DNA of 64,000 nt from CBDFHV01 sp965247705 (GTDB lineage Bacteria; Pseudomonadota; Alphaproteobacteria; Rhodospirillales; CAMCUA01): assembly GCA_965247705.1 (NCBI GenBank), contig CBDFHV010000086.1, positions 124,001-188,000 of the forward strand, in the 5' to 3' direction. The notes beneath the pieces were generated by a model, which saw only the letters and a program-made list of their open reading frames with translations, was not told where the DNA came from and did no database searches. How positions within the stretch are numbered: the stretch's first letter is position 1; every line of letters starts with the position of its first letter. Of this stretch, positions 1-7,970 are shown in pieces. The translations under genes were made by a program, and so were the position numbers.

Positions 1-47
1 TCGGAGCCGATGAGTCCCGCCGAACCGGTAATGATGGCCACGCTCAA
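1..47 (-). CDS. NAD-dependent epimerase/dehydratase, N-terminus only (runs off left edge)
   Basis: Only the first 15 codons are inside the window. Read on the minus strand from TTG at 47 (GTG at 41 is an alternative) they give MSVAIITGSAGLIGS, the glycine-rich nucleotide-binding strand-loop of extended SDR enzymes and very like the start of CDP-paratose 2-epimerase-type proteins. No ATG lies in frame upstream. It would be the third gene of the minus-strand group behind the SDR at 1006-2076 and the glycosyltransferase at 149-997, with a 101-bp gap. The substrate cannot be told from this fragment. Confidence 0.55.
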   Translation of the reverse strand, partial: MSVAIITGSAGLIGS

Positions 48-148
48 TGGGGAAAGTCCCGCCGATTCGCTAGCATGGGAGCCAGATATCACGGCCCGCG
101 CGCAGAGACAAACAGCGGCCCCGTTTGTCCCGAGGCCCACGGCGATGT

Positions 149-997
149 TCAGACGGCGTGCTTATCCTTTCCCCGGGTTTGTTCCAGGAACCGTTCATAG
201 CGGTAGTCGCCGCGGGATAGCAGCTTTTCCAACAGGCAATAGAGCACGATGAACAGGTAGCGGCTTCCCGCCTCGCGCAAGAGAAACTTAGAAACGCCAC
301 GCTTTCGATTTCGCCAGGAATTGGGAAGTACGGCGTAGCTGTATCCCCGTACGATAGCCTTCAGTGGCAACTCGACGGTGATGTTGAAGTGGGGGGAGAG
401 GAACGGATGCAGGCCGGCGATGGTGGCCCGCCGATACATCTTGAAGGCGTTGGTCGTGTCGTTGTAGCGCATGCCGAACAGCAGGCGCACGAACAGGTTG
501 GCCATGCGGTTGATGAGCAGTTTGTGGGCCGGGTAGTCGAAGACCCGGCCGCCGGAGATGAACCGGGACCCGAACACGCAGTCGTAACCTTCCTGCAAGG
601 TCCGATAGAAACGGATCACGTCCTGGGGATCCTCCGAGCCGTCCGCCATGCAAATGGCAACCGCGTCCCCTTGGAAATCGTCCAGCCCGCGGCGCACGGC
701 GAATCCGAACCCGTTCGGGGACGGATTGTCGATGCGCCGAACTCGCGGATGGGTGTCTCGCTGGGCGTCCACCTCGGCCGCCGTGCCGTCCGTGCTGCCG
801 TCGTTCACCACCACGATCTCGTGGTCGATGCCCGCGTGTGTCAGGGCCGCCGACAGGGTGCTGGCCGTGGGGCCCACGTTGCCTTCTTCATTGTGGGCGG
901 GCATCACGACGGACAGGCAGCCCGGACGGCCCGCCCCGAGCCAGTCCATCAGGGCCCGATGGTCGAGAAACGGACGCCGCTCGCCGCCGACTGCCAT
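149..997 (-). CDS. glycosyltransferase family 2 (dolichol-phosphate-mannose-synthase-like)
   Basis: A 282-residue GT-A glycosyltransferase expected to move a sugar from a nucleotide donor to a lipid phosphate or glycan acceptor at the inner membrane face. Near the N-terminus the strand-loop VVMPAHNEE (about 30-38) is followed by VVVNDGSTDGT, the donor-binding signature of family 2; the usual DxD region reads MADGSEDPQD. The C-terminal part is basic with a short hydrophobic stretch (RYLFIVLYCLLEKLL) that may hold it at the membrane. The start at 997 is preferred to 1054 because it lies 8 bp after the stop of the upstream SDR gene, whereas 1054 would overlap it by 49 bp. Specificity unknown. 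Confidence 0.8.
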   Translation of the reverse strand: MAVGGERRPFLDHRALMDWLGAGRPGCLSVVMPAHNEEGNVGPTASTLSAALTHAGIDHEIVVVNDGSTDGTAAEVDAQRDTHPRVRRIDNPSPNGFGFAVRRGLDDFQGDAVAICMADGSEDPQDVIRFYRTLQEGYDCVFGSRFISGGRVFDYPAHKLLINRMANLFVRLLFGMRYNDTTNAFKMYRRATIAGLHPFLSPHFNITVELPLKAIVRGYSYAVLPNSWRNRKRGVSKFLLREAGSRYLFIVLYCLLEKLLSRGDYRYERFLEQTRGKDKHAV

Positions 998-1005
998 GGT
1001 TCGCC

Positions 1006-2076
1006 CTAGGCCCCCAGAAGCGGTTGCAAGTGGTCCCGCTGATCGACCAGCCAACGGTGCACGTCCTCCACCGTTTCAGCAACGGAACGTTTTGGATCCC
1101 ACTTGGTAGCGGCGGCAATGCGTGCGTTGTCGGTCACATAGTAGGCCACGTCGACGTCGCGGGTTTTCGGTTCGCTGCCGATCGCGACCTCACGCCCGGT
1201 CGTCTCGCGGCAGAGCGCCGTGAGCTCGCGCGGGGACACGCTATTCGCCGGGCCGCCTCCGGCGTTGTAGAGGGCGCCCGCGTGGCGCATCGGCGATGCC
1301 AGAAGGACGCCGATCAGGTTGTGCAGGTCCGCCACGTGAAGCACATCGCGGACCTGAAGACCCTCGCCCCCGAACCCCATGTAGTCGAGCCGGCCACCAA
1401 AAAAATGGCGGGCCACCCACAGGGTCAGGAATCCCTGATCCACCTTGCCCATCTGCCATGGCCCCGCCACCACACCGCAGCGCAGCACCGTGGCTTTGAG
1501 GCCATACATAGCGGCATATTCCGTGATCAGCAGCTCCGCGCACAGCTTCGTCGTCCCATAGAGAGAACGGGCGCCGGCAAGGGGAAAGTCCTCGCCGATG
1601 CCCGCCGCCGACCACCCCGGTCCCCGCGCGTCGTCGGCGACGACGAAGCGCTCCCCTTGCCGTTCCAGGGGCAGAGCGCGCAAGCCGTCGATGGGATAGA
1701 CCCGGCTGGAGGAGAGGAAGATCAGGGTCCCGCCCGTACGCCGCAGGTGCTCCAGGCAGTTCACGGCACCAACCAGATTGGTGTCGAGGAGGAATCGGGG
1801 ACTTTCGCCGTATCCGGCGTGCACGCTCGGTTCGGCGGAGCATTCGATCAAGACGTCTACGGGACCAACCGATTCCAGGTCCTCGGCCAGCCGCACGTCG
1901 CCGTGGACGAAGCGAACCCCCGATTCAGCCAGCCGGAACAGATTCAGCTCGCTGCCCCTGCGGCGCAGGCTGTCGAAGGCCACCACGTCGCGCGACGGAT
2001 CTTCCGCCTTCATCGCCAAGGCCAACGAGGAGCCAATGAAACCGGCCCCCCCGGTGATCAGGATCCGGGTCCCCAT
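1006..2076 (-). CDS. extended SDR, CDP-paratose 2-epimerase-like nucleotide-sugar epimerase
   Basis: A 356-residue NAD(P)-dependent sugar-nucleotide epimerase/dehydratase. The Rossmann motif TGGAGFIG sits at residues 8-15, a Ser-rich active-site strand reads SSSRVYPID, and the catalytic YxxxK is YGTTK. The SSSRVY form with an acidic insert before the YxxxK resembles CDP-paratose/tyvelose 2-epimerases more than GalE or RmlB; this rests on motif resemblance only. ATG at 2076 is chosen because the Rossmann strand begins just after it and because an earlier in-frame ATG at 2196 lies inside the MITE at 2138-2236. A purine-rich stretch sits just upstream. It heads a minus-strand group with the GT2 and a second SDR. 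Confidence 0.75.
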   Translation of the reverse strand: MGTRILITGGAGFIGSSLALAMKAEDPSRDVVAFDSLRRRGSELNLFRLAESGVRFVHGDVRLAEDLESVGPVDVLIECSAEPSVHAGYGESPRFLLDTNLVGAVNCLEHLRRTGGTLIFLSSSRVYPIDGLRALPLERQGERFVVADDARGPGWSAAGIGEDFPLAGARSLYGTTKLCAELLITEYAAMYGLKATVLRCGVVAGPWQMGKVDQGFLTLWVARHFFGGRLDYMGFGGEGLQVRDVLHVADLHNLIGVLLASPMRHAGALYNAGGGPANSVSPRELTALCRETTGREVAIGSEPKTRDVDVAYYVTDNARIAAATKWDPKRSVAETVEDVHRWLVDQRDHLQPLLGA

Positions 2077-2137
2077 CCCCCTAAGTGCCTCCCTCCGCCG
2101 CCCTTGCCCTGGGCGCCCACAGTCGCTACCGAGGTCA

Positions 2138-2236
2138 CTAGTGTTCCGATCGAGACATTTCGTTCCCATTAAATCTACGCAAACTGCGACCTTCACCCCC
2201 GGGCTCAGGAAACAAATGTTAGAATCGCAACACTAG
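2138..2236 (-). mobile_element. 99-bp MITE-like element, copy A
   Basis: Reverse-complement copy of the 99 bp at 17750-17848, differing at one position. Each copy is bounded by CTAG and has imperfect terminal inverted repeats of about 29 bp beginning CTAGTGTTSCGAT and continuing to ACATTTSGTTCC. No coding capacity. CTAG/TA-centred termini suggest mobilisation by an IS630/Tc1-mariner-type transposase, which is not in the window. It lies 62 bp upstream of the SDR start at 2076 and could carry or disturb that operon's promoter. Its outer CTAG directly abuts the TTAG target duplication of the IS1380 element. Confidence 0.85.
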
Positions 2237-2240
2237 TTAG

Positions 2241-3839
2241 CCCCAATTATTCATGACGGCCATCGGATTTCAGCGGGACGAGCGGTAGCGACCGGGTTGA
2301 CGGCGATTTTTGAGACGGATTGTCGGAGAGGTTGGAGGTTGTTGTTCGGGGCTCGTCCGGCGGCACCTGCCGCTTGGTTCAGGGCCCTTGGGCGGTGATG
2401 CGCCCGGCGATGGCGATCATGGCCGGCTGATAGGGATAGGCCGAAGGCAGGGCGATCCTGAGGCGCGACTTGAGCTCCTCGACGCGGACGGCGATTTTGA
2501 GAAACGCCCGGCGCAGGGTTTCGAAGGTGGCCGTTCGCCACAGCGATTTCCGAGGCGCCGCTTGGCGAAGCTGATGCAGCAGCCAGTAGGCGCCGGTATG
2601 CAGGAAGAGGCGGAACTGGTTGGCCTCCCAACGGTGGCACGACGTGCGGTCGGACTTGGTGTAGAGCTTGTGGTCCTTGATCATGTTTTCCATCCGCCCG
2701 CGGGCGCAGTAGACCTTCTCGTAGAGCGCCTTGGCGCGGCCGCTCAGGTTGGTGACGACGAAGCGGACGTCACAGCCCTTGGCGGTAGCTTCCACGCGGG
2801 CGATGACCGAGCGTTGCCGTGACCAGCTTTTGGCCTGGTAGCCGGTGTGGAAGAAGCGGCGCACCTTATCCTTTCCCTGCCCCGCCCGGCGCACGGCGGC
2901 GTCCTCGCACCACGGCTGGCCGATCCTGTTCAGCCGGGCGTTGCCGGAAAGCCCGAAGATGTAGCCGCAGCCCTGACGTTCGAGGAATTCCATGGCCTCC
3001 GGCGTGGCGTAGTGGCCATCGCCCCGCACGGTGATCTCGACCCGTGGCCAGTTGCGGCGGATGCGGCCGATGACGTGTCTCAGGATCCGCGCCGCCTCGT
3101 CGCCGGAGGGCCGCTTGCCGGGACGCAGCAGTGACATCCCCGGCTTGCCGGTGGCCGCCTCGAAGATATGGATGGGTTGGAAGCAATAGTCGTCGTAATG
3201 GGCGTTGAACAGCGCCAGCTGCTGGCCGCCGTGAACGGCATCGTCGGTGTCGTCGATATCGAGAACGATGCGCGCCGGAACGCGCTTGAAGCTGGCGCAA
3301 AACAGATCGATCATCGACAGCCCCATGCGCCCGAGCGCGCGCCATGACGGCGCGTTCTCGAGGCGCGACAGGGTCGGTTGGCTCATCAGGTCGTCGCCGC
3401 TCTCGGACAAACGGCCACAGGCCAGCTTGAACGCCGGATCGAAACGCAGAACGTCGAGGTCGTCGCAATCCTCATACCCGCAGGCAATAGCGAACAGGCG
3501 CGCCCGGATCATGTCTACGTAAGCGTGGGTCGTGCTCGCCGGGTCGCGCACGTCGGTGACGCAGGAAGCGAGCACGTCGGCGATGCCGAGCCGCCTGTCG
3601 ATCTCGCCCAACAACAACACCCCGCCGTCCGACGACAGCCGTCCGCCGTCGAAGCGGGCGCAAAGCGGCTTGCCTCCAACGGGCGACAAACCAGGGAGAT
3701 AGGGGGTAATCTCGTTCATGGTGAGCCGTGGGTTGTTCTGTTGCCATGTGATCTTGTCTTGACACCAAAATCATACGGCATTTCAACAGGTTAATCTACG
3801 CTCACCAGCATTTTCAATCAGCGCCGTGAATAATTCGGG
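2241..3839 (-). mobile_element. IS1380-family insertion sequence, complete with TIRs and target duplication
   Basis: The left end reads CCCCAATTATTCA inward and the right end, read inward on the other strand, CCCGAATTATTCA: 12 of 13 identical. The 4-bp sequence TTAG is duplicated immediately outside (2237-2240 and 3840-3843), agreeing with the 4-bp duplications of IS1380. The element is 1599 bp with one full-length transposase gene, 138 bp of non-coding sequence downstream of it and 120 bp upstream. It separates two divergent gene groups, so it has probably replaced or displaced their shared promoter region. Confidence 0.88.
2379..3719 (-). CDS. IS1380-family transposase
   Basis: A 446-residue DDE transposase, full length for IS1380. 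The N-terminal DGGRLSSDGGVLLLGEIDRRLG block is typical of the family; acidic residues for catalysis are in the VLDIDDTDD segment and the TVRGDGHYATPE segment, and the C-terminal part carries YCARGRMENMIKDHKLY with the expected Glu. No frameshift or stop, so it is probably active. The ATG at 3719 is the only sensible start. Confidence 0.93.
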   Translation of the reverse strand: MNEITPYLPGLSPVGGKPLCARFDGGRLSSDGGVLLLGEIDRRLGIADVLASCVTDVRDPASTTHAYVDMIRARLFAIACGYEDCDDLDVLRFDPAFKLACGRLSESGDDLMSQPTLSRLENAPSWRALGRMGLSMIDLFCASFKRVPARIVLDIDDTDDAVHGGQQLALFNAHYDDYCFQPIHIFEAATGKPGMSLLRPGKRPSGDEAARILRHVIGRIRRNWPRVEITVRGDGHYATPEAMEFLERQGCGYIFGLSGNARLNRIGQPWCEDAAVRRAGQGKDKVRRFFHTGYQAKSWSRQRSVIARVEATAKGCDVRFVVTNLSGRAKALYEKVYCARGRMENMIKDHKLYTKSDRTSCHRWEANQFRLFLHTGAYWLLHQLRQAAPRKSLWRTATFETLRRAFLKIAVRVEELKSRLRIALPSAYPYQPAMIAIAGRITAQGP

Positions 3840-3871
3840 TTAGCACCGTTGGCAGGGATGGCGGAGAGGAA

Positions 3872-5398
3872 ATGGCGGGTACCGCCCGATACGCCGGTTT
3901 GGAGCCCCTGGCGGCCGCCTGCATTCTGGCCGCCCTGGCAGCCATTGGCCTAGACCTGGTGCTGATCGCGACACGGCTGGCCGATGCGATCAGCTTCGCC
4001 CATCCGCTGCACGTGATCACTTCCGGCTTCGAGCAGTCCTCCCTCATCGCCATGTGGAACGCCGCCGTGGGCAATCCCGTCTACGGTCACCCCCGGTCCA
4101 TCCCCTTCACCCTGGCCAACTTCAACTGGCTGTACTACGCCGCCTACGGTGGCGTGGCGCGGCTGGGGCTGAACATGGGTGGGCTCGACCCGGCGTGGAT
4201 TCCCACCATCGGCCGGCTGCTCACCCTGGTTGGCGCGGTGTTGGGCAGCGGAGTCGCCTACGCCCTGTTTCGGCGACTGGCCCCCGCACGGGACGCCTTC
4301 ACCCGTTTGTTGTGCCTGGCCCTGGCCGTACATGCCTTCCTGGGGCCTTTGACCGGCTGGTGGGCCATCACCGTGCGCCCCGATCTGTGGGCGAGCGTGC
4401 TGGAAACGGCGGGCCTGCTTGCGTTCCTGGGATGGAGCGGCTGGCGCTCGATGCCCGCAGCCGTGATGGCGTCGCTGTTGTTCTCGGCCGCCTGGTCGAT
4501 GAAGCAGATCGCTATCGTCGCCCTCTGCGGCGCTGGGATCGGGACCGCGGTGAACCGGGCTTGGCGGGCCTTGCCGGCGTTGGGCCTGCCGTTCCTGATC
4601 GTCGCCGGCGTCACCCTGGCCCTGTTGCCCGCCGCCTATCACCAGACCATGGCCGACCTGGCGGCGACGGTGGCCTTCTCCCTTCGCCAGGGCGCGATCA
4701 ACGGGGTCAATTTCGCGGCCAAGGCGCTACCGGCGTTGACGGCAACCGGGACCCTGGCCGCCCTGGCCCTCCTGTCACCGGCTTCCAGGGCCGAGATCGT
4801 TGGCGACCGATCGCTGCCCGTAACCGGCGCGGTGGCGGCTACTGGCCTGGTGGTGGCGCTGACCGGCGCGGCCAAGGTCGGTGGGGCGGAGAATTACTTC
4901 TTCACCCCCCACCTGATGCTGTGCGCCGTGACCGCGGCGGGAATCGGGCTCTTGCAGCGCCTTCCGGCGCCGGCAAGACGAAGCTTGCTCGTGGCCATGG
5001 CGGTGGGTTGGGCGGCGCAGGCGGCAGCCACCGGCGCGGTGCTTGCCGGTCTTGCCGGCGCCGTTTCCGTGCGCGGCACCCATGAGGGTTACGAAGCCGC
5101 CCGGCGCTGCATCCAGGTTTTACCCAAACCCGCCTACGTGGACGGCGCTTACCTGAACCTGCCGTGGATGAATCCATCCCGGCCCCCTTTCGTGCTGTCG
5201 TTTCGCTATTGGCACCAGCGGCAACAGGGGCTTCCCTTCGAGGCGGGAGGCGTCGGTGGGCTCATCGAGGCGGGGCGGTTCGCCGCCTTGCTGCTGCCCG
5301 AGGGGGCGGCCCGCTACGACGGCGCGGCCCTGGACGGCTACGCGCGGCGGGACGGCGTCTGCCCGGGATGGTCGGTGTGGGAAAGGCGCGCCCCGTGA
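3872..5398 (+). CDS. polytopic membrane protein, GT-C-type glycosyltransferase candidate
   Basis: A 508-residue protein with roughly ten to twelve hydrophobic segments spread over its length and a soluble C-terminal tail of about 100 residues. Layout and size fit GT-C glycosyltransferases (ArnT/GT39/GT87-like), which use polyprenyl-phosphate sugars at the periplasmic face, but I see no diagnostic catalytic motif. A first extracytoplasmic loop after the first membrane segment (about 30-80) is where GT-C enzymes keep catalytic acids. GGAGAGG lies 3 bp before the ATG. The stop overlaps the GTG start of the sulfotransferase by 4 bp. The gene begins 32 bp after the IS1380 right end, so its promoter may now come from the element. 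Confidence 0.6.
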   Translation: MAGTARYAGLEPLAAACILAALAAIGLDLVLIATRLADAISFAHPLHVITSGFEQSSLIAMWNAAVGNPVYGHPRSIPFTLANFNWLYYAAYGGVARLGLNMGGLDPAWIPTIGRLLTLVGAVLGSGVAYALFRRLAPARDAFTRLLCLALAVHAFLGPLTGWWAITVRPDLWASVLETAGLLAFLGWSGWRSMPAAVMASLLFSAAWSMKQIAIVALCGAGIGTAVNRAWRALPALGLPFLIVAGVTLALLPAAYHQTMADLAATVAFSLRQGAINGVNFAAKALPALTATGTLAALALLSPASRAEIVGDRSLPVTGAVAATGLVVALTGAAKVGGAENYFFTPHLMLCAVTAAGIGLLQRLPAPARRSLLVAMAVGWAAQAAATGAVLAGLAGAVSVRGTHEGYEAARRCIQVLPKPAYVDGAYLNLPWMNPSRPPFVLSFRYWHQRQQGLPFEAGGVGGLIEAGRFAALLLPEGAARYDGAALDGYARRDGVCPGWSVWERRAP

Positions 5399-6480
5399 CG
5401 GTCCAGTCTGACTCCGCCGCCGGCACCGCGCCCCTCTACATTTGCGGCTGTCCGCGCTCCGGCACCTATCTGCTGCAGCGGATGATCGGCGATGCCTTCG
5501 ACATCGCGATTCCCATGGAATCCCACCTCCTGCCGCCGTTTCGGCGCCATGCCCGTTTGTGGGGCGACCTGGGCGACGCGGACAATCGGCGCCGTCTGCT
5601 CGAGTTCATTTTTGACTTCGTGACGATATTCACCGATCAGGTGGTGTGGTCACGTATGAGCGACCCGGGCGCGGAGACCGGGGAGCGTCATACCCTGTTG
5701 GCGGTGCGACCCGAAGCGGCGCGGATCGTCGCCGAGTCCCAGGACTTCGACACCCTCGTGCGGGGTTTGTTCGCCGCCTACGGCCGGGTTCACGGCGCCG
5801 ACCGCTGGGGCGAAAAGGCGAGCTACTTCAGCCCCGAGCCGGTGGAGACCTTCACCCGCTGCTGCCCCGGCGCCATTGTGATCCAGCCGATCCGGGACGG
5901 GCGCGACGTCTGCCTGTCGTGGCGCCGGGCCTGGTTCGGGCCCGTCTCCGCGCGCCAGGCCGCCAGCCTGTGGGTCGCCCACGTGGAGAACGGCCGGCGC
6001 TGGGGTGCCGCCCATCCGGACCGCTACCTGGAGGTCCGCTACGAGGATCTGGTGGGCCAGCCGGACATCGAATTGGCTCAAATCGGGGCATTCCTCGGTG
6101 AAACACTGCGAGGCGACGGCAGCAGTGGCGCCGCCGGCGAGATGGCTCGGGTGCTCGCCGCCACCGATACCCACGCCCGACTGTCCGGCGTCGTTGCCAC
6201 AGACACCGCGGGAAAATGGCGCGAGGCCATGCCAGCCGACGACCTGGCCCTGTTCGAGGCCGTTGCCGGCCCGACCCTTGAGGCCGCCGGCTACGAACCG
6301 GCGACACCCCCTGATCGTCGGGCCGGAAGGGCGCGCCTCAACGGTGCCAAAGCCATGGATCTCCTGCGGAATTTAGGGAATGGATCACGGTGGAAGCGTC
6401 GGGCCGCGACACATCTTCCACTGTTGCTGTTCCTGGCACGGCGTCTCGGGGTCAGCTTTCCGGCGAGGCGCCCCCGGTGA
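5395..6480 (+). CDS. PAPS-dependent sulfotransferase family protein
   Basis: A 361-residue sulfotransferase expected to transfer sulfate from PAPS to a glycan or lipid-linked sugar. The 5'-phosphosulfate loop CPRSGTYLLQRM is at residues 19-30 and the 3'-phosphate motif RDGRDVCLSW lies about 140 residues later. The Sulfotransfer_3-like layout continues with RYEDLVGQPD. GTG at 5395 overlaps the TGA of the membrane protein; an upstream in-frame ATG at 5164 would overlap that gene by 78 codons and adds low-complexity Arg/Ala sequence, so it is rejected. Only 6 bp separate its stop from that of the convergent dehydrogenase gene. Confidence 0.82.
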   Translation: MTVQSDSAAGTAPLYICGCPRSGTYLLQRMIGDAFDIAIPMESHLLPPFRRHARLWGDLGDADNRRRLLEFIFDFVTIFTDQVVWSRMSDPGAETGERHTLLAVRPEAARIVAESQDFDTLVRGLFAAYGRVHGADRWGEKASYFSPEPVETFTRCCPGAIVIQPIRDGRDVCLSWRRAWFGPVSARQAASLWVAHVENGRRWGAAHPDRYLEVRYEDLVGQPDIELAQIGAFLGETLRGDGSSGAAGEMARVLAATDTHARLSGVVATDTAGKWREAMPADDLALFEAVAGPTLEAAGYEPATPPDRRAGRARLNGAKAMDLLRNLGNGSRWKRRAATHLPLLLFLARRLGVSFPARRPR

Positions 6481-6486
6481 GGACGC

Positions 6487-7782
6487 CTACAGCTGCCAGC
6501 GGTGCAGCCCGCTGGGCAGGTCGAGGTGGCGCCACTGGCCCTTGATATCGGCCACCGTGCCACCGGGCTTCAGCATGCGGGCAAGGGCGGCGGCAGGGAG
6601 TTCGCGATATCCCCGGTGGGCCACGGCGCCGATCACGGCGTCGTAGCCGGTTGCCGAGTCCAGGCCGGCGATGATGTCGAGGCCGCAGAGGGCGCGGGCC
6701 TCCGCCGGGTCGGCCATCGGGTCGTGCACGTCCACGTGGTGCCCCTTGGCCCTCAGCGCCGCCACCAAGTCGATGCTCTTGGAGTTTCTGAGGTCGGGTA
6801 CGTCTTCCTTGAAGGTCAGCCCCAGCACCAGGATCCAGCCACGTCCGCCGGCGAGCCTCGGCGCCAAATCGGCGTCGAGCCGCTCGGCGATGAAGGCCGC
6901 CATGCCGTCGTTGATGCGCCGCCCGGCGAGAATGATCTCCGAGTCGTGACCCAGGGCTTGCGCGCAGTGGGCCAAGTAATAGGGGTCGACGCCGATGCAG
7001 TGGCCGCCCACCAGACCCGGCTGAAAGCCAAGAAAATTCCACTTGGTGCCCGCCGTTTCCAGCACGTCGTGAATAGAGATCCCCAGCCGGGCGCTAATCT
7101 GCGCCACTTCGTTGACGAAGGCGATGTTGATGTCCCGCTGGGCGTTCTCGATCGCCTTGGCCGCCTCGGCGGTCTTGATATCGCGGGCAACATGGACCCC
7201 GCCCGTGGTCACGGCGCCGTAGACCTCGGCCAGGAACGCCGCCACGTCGGGCGTCTGACCGGCCACCACCTTGGGGATTTGGTCCACGCTGTGTGCCCGG
7301 TCGCCGGGGTTGATCCGCTCCGGCGAATAGCCGAGCAGGAAATCGCTGCCGCCGGCGAGGCCCGAGACCCGGGCCAGCTCGGGTCCGCACAGGTCCTCGG
7401 TGACGCCCGGGTAGACGGTGCTCTCGAGCACCACCACGGCGCCGGGCTTGAGCGCCGCCCCGACGGTTCGGCAGGCGGCCAGGAGGGCGCTCAGATCGGG
7501 CCGCTTGTTGTCGTCCACCGGCGTCGGCGCGGCGACGATGAACAAGTTGCGATCGGCGAGGACCGCCGGATCGCTGGACACGGCCAGAATCCCGGCCCGC
7601 AAGGCGGCGCTTTCCACCTCGCCGGTACGGTCGTGGCCGGTGCCGAGTTCCCCTATCCGCCCTTCGTCGATATCGAAACCAACCGTCGGGAAGCGGCGCG
7701 CCAGGGCCAGGGCCAGGGGCAGACCCACGTATCCCAGGCCGAGAACGGCGACACGCAGGTCGGCAAGGGAGGGAACGGCCAT
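6487..7782 (-). CDS. nucleotide-sugar 6-dehydrogenase (UDP-HexNAc dehydrogenase, WbpA/WbpO/TviB-like)
   Basis: A 431-residue enzyme oxidising C6 of a UDP-hexose or UDP-HexNAc to the uronic acid with two NAD+. The NAD loop GLGYVG is at residues 15-20; the catalytic Cys is C262 within GGHCIGVDPYYL; APTPVDDNKRPDL and LTFKEDVPDLRNSKS are typical of the WbpO/TviB branch rather than UDP-glucose dehydrogenase. It supplies a uronic acid that the two asparagine-synthase-like amidotransferases downstream could amidate (inference). It is transcribed divergently from the regulator at 7971, with 188 bp containing a palindrome array between them. Confidence 0.9.
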   Translation of the reverse strand: MAVPSLADLRVAVLGLGYVGLPLALALARRFPTVGFDIDEGRIGELGTGHDRTGEVESAALRAGILAVSSDPAVLADRNLFIVAAPTPVDDNKRPDLSALLAACRTVGAALKPGAVVVLESTVYPGVTEDLCGPELARVSGLAGGSDFLLGYSPERINPGDRAHSVDQIPKVVAGQTPDVAAFLAEVYGAVTTGGVHVARDIKTAEAAKAIENAQRDINIAFVNEVAQISARLGISIHDVLETAGTKWNFLGFQPGLVGGHCIGVDPYYLAHCAQALGHDSEIILAGRRINDGMAAFIAERLDADLAPRLAGGRGWILVLGLTFKEDVPDLRNSKSIDLVAALRAKGHHVDVHDPMADPAEARALCGLDIIAGLDSATGYDAVIGAVAHRGYRELPAAALARMLKPGGTVADIKGQWRHLDLPSGLHRWQL

Positions 7783-7904
7783 CGGTTGTCCATGGCGGAC
7801 ACGGAGTGGTCCGTCAGATAGCCGGGGTCGGGAAGCAAGTCAAACCGCTCGCCCTCGGGGGCGATTTTCTCGGAGATTCAGGGGGTTTCAAGATCACTTT
7901 GGGG

Positions 7905-7949
7905 TTGACGTTCACCCTCTGAACGCATTAGCGTTCGCGCCGTGAACAC
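7905..7949. promoter_or_regulatory. tandem palindromic operator array upstream of the locus regulator
   Basis: A -35-like TTGACG (7905-7910) overlaps the first of two GTTC-N7-GAAC palindromes: CGTTCACCCTCTGAACGC at 7909-7926 and CGTTCGCGCCGTGAACAC at 7932-7949, 23 bp apart start to start. The inner half-sites also form GAACGC-ATTA-GCGTTC (7921-7936), so four GTTC/GAAC half-sites recur every 11-12 bp in alternating orientation, about one helical turn. The convincing -10 is missing. The array ends 21 bp before the regulator ATG, which suggests autoregulation and possibly control of the divergent dehydrogenase. Confidence 0.5.
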
Positions 7950-7970
7950 AAACGATTCGCAGACTCGGCC

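Noticed and set aside
838..2172. Long plus-strand open frame opposite the SDR and glycosyltransferase
   Set aside because: Composition is typical of antisense frames in GC-rich DNA (Arg/Pro/Gly/His-rich) with no fold motif; the minus-strand frames carry clear SDR and GT2 signatures.
2077..2196. N-terminal extension of the SDR gene to ATG 2196
   Set aside because: The extension runs through the MITE and precedes the Rossmann strand by 40 residues without family similarity.
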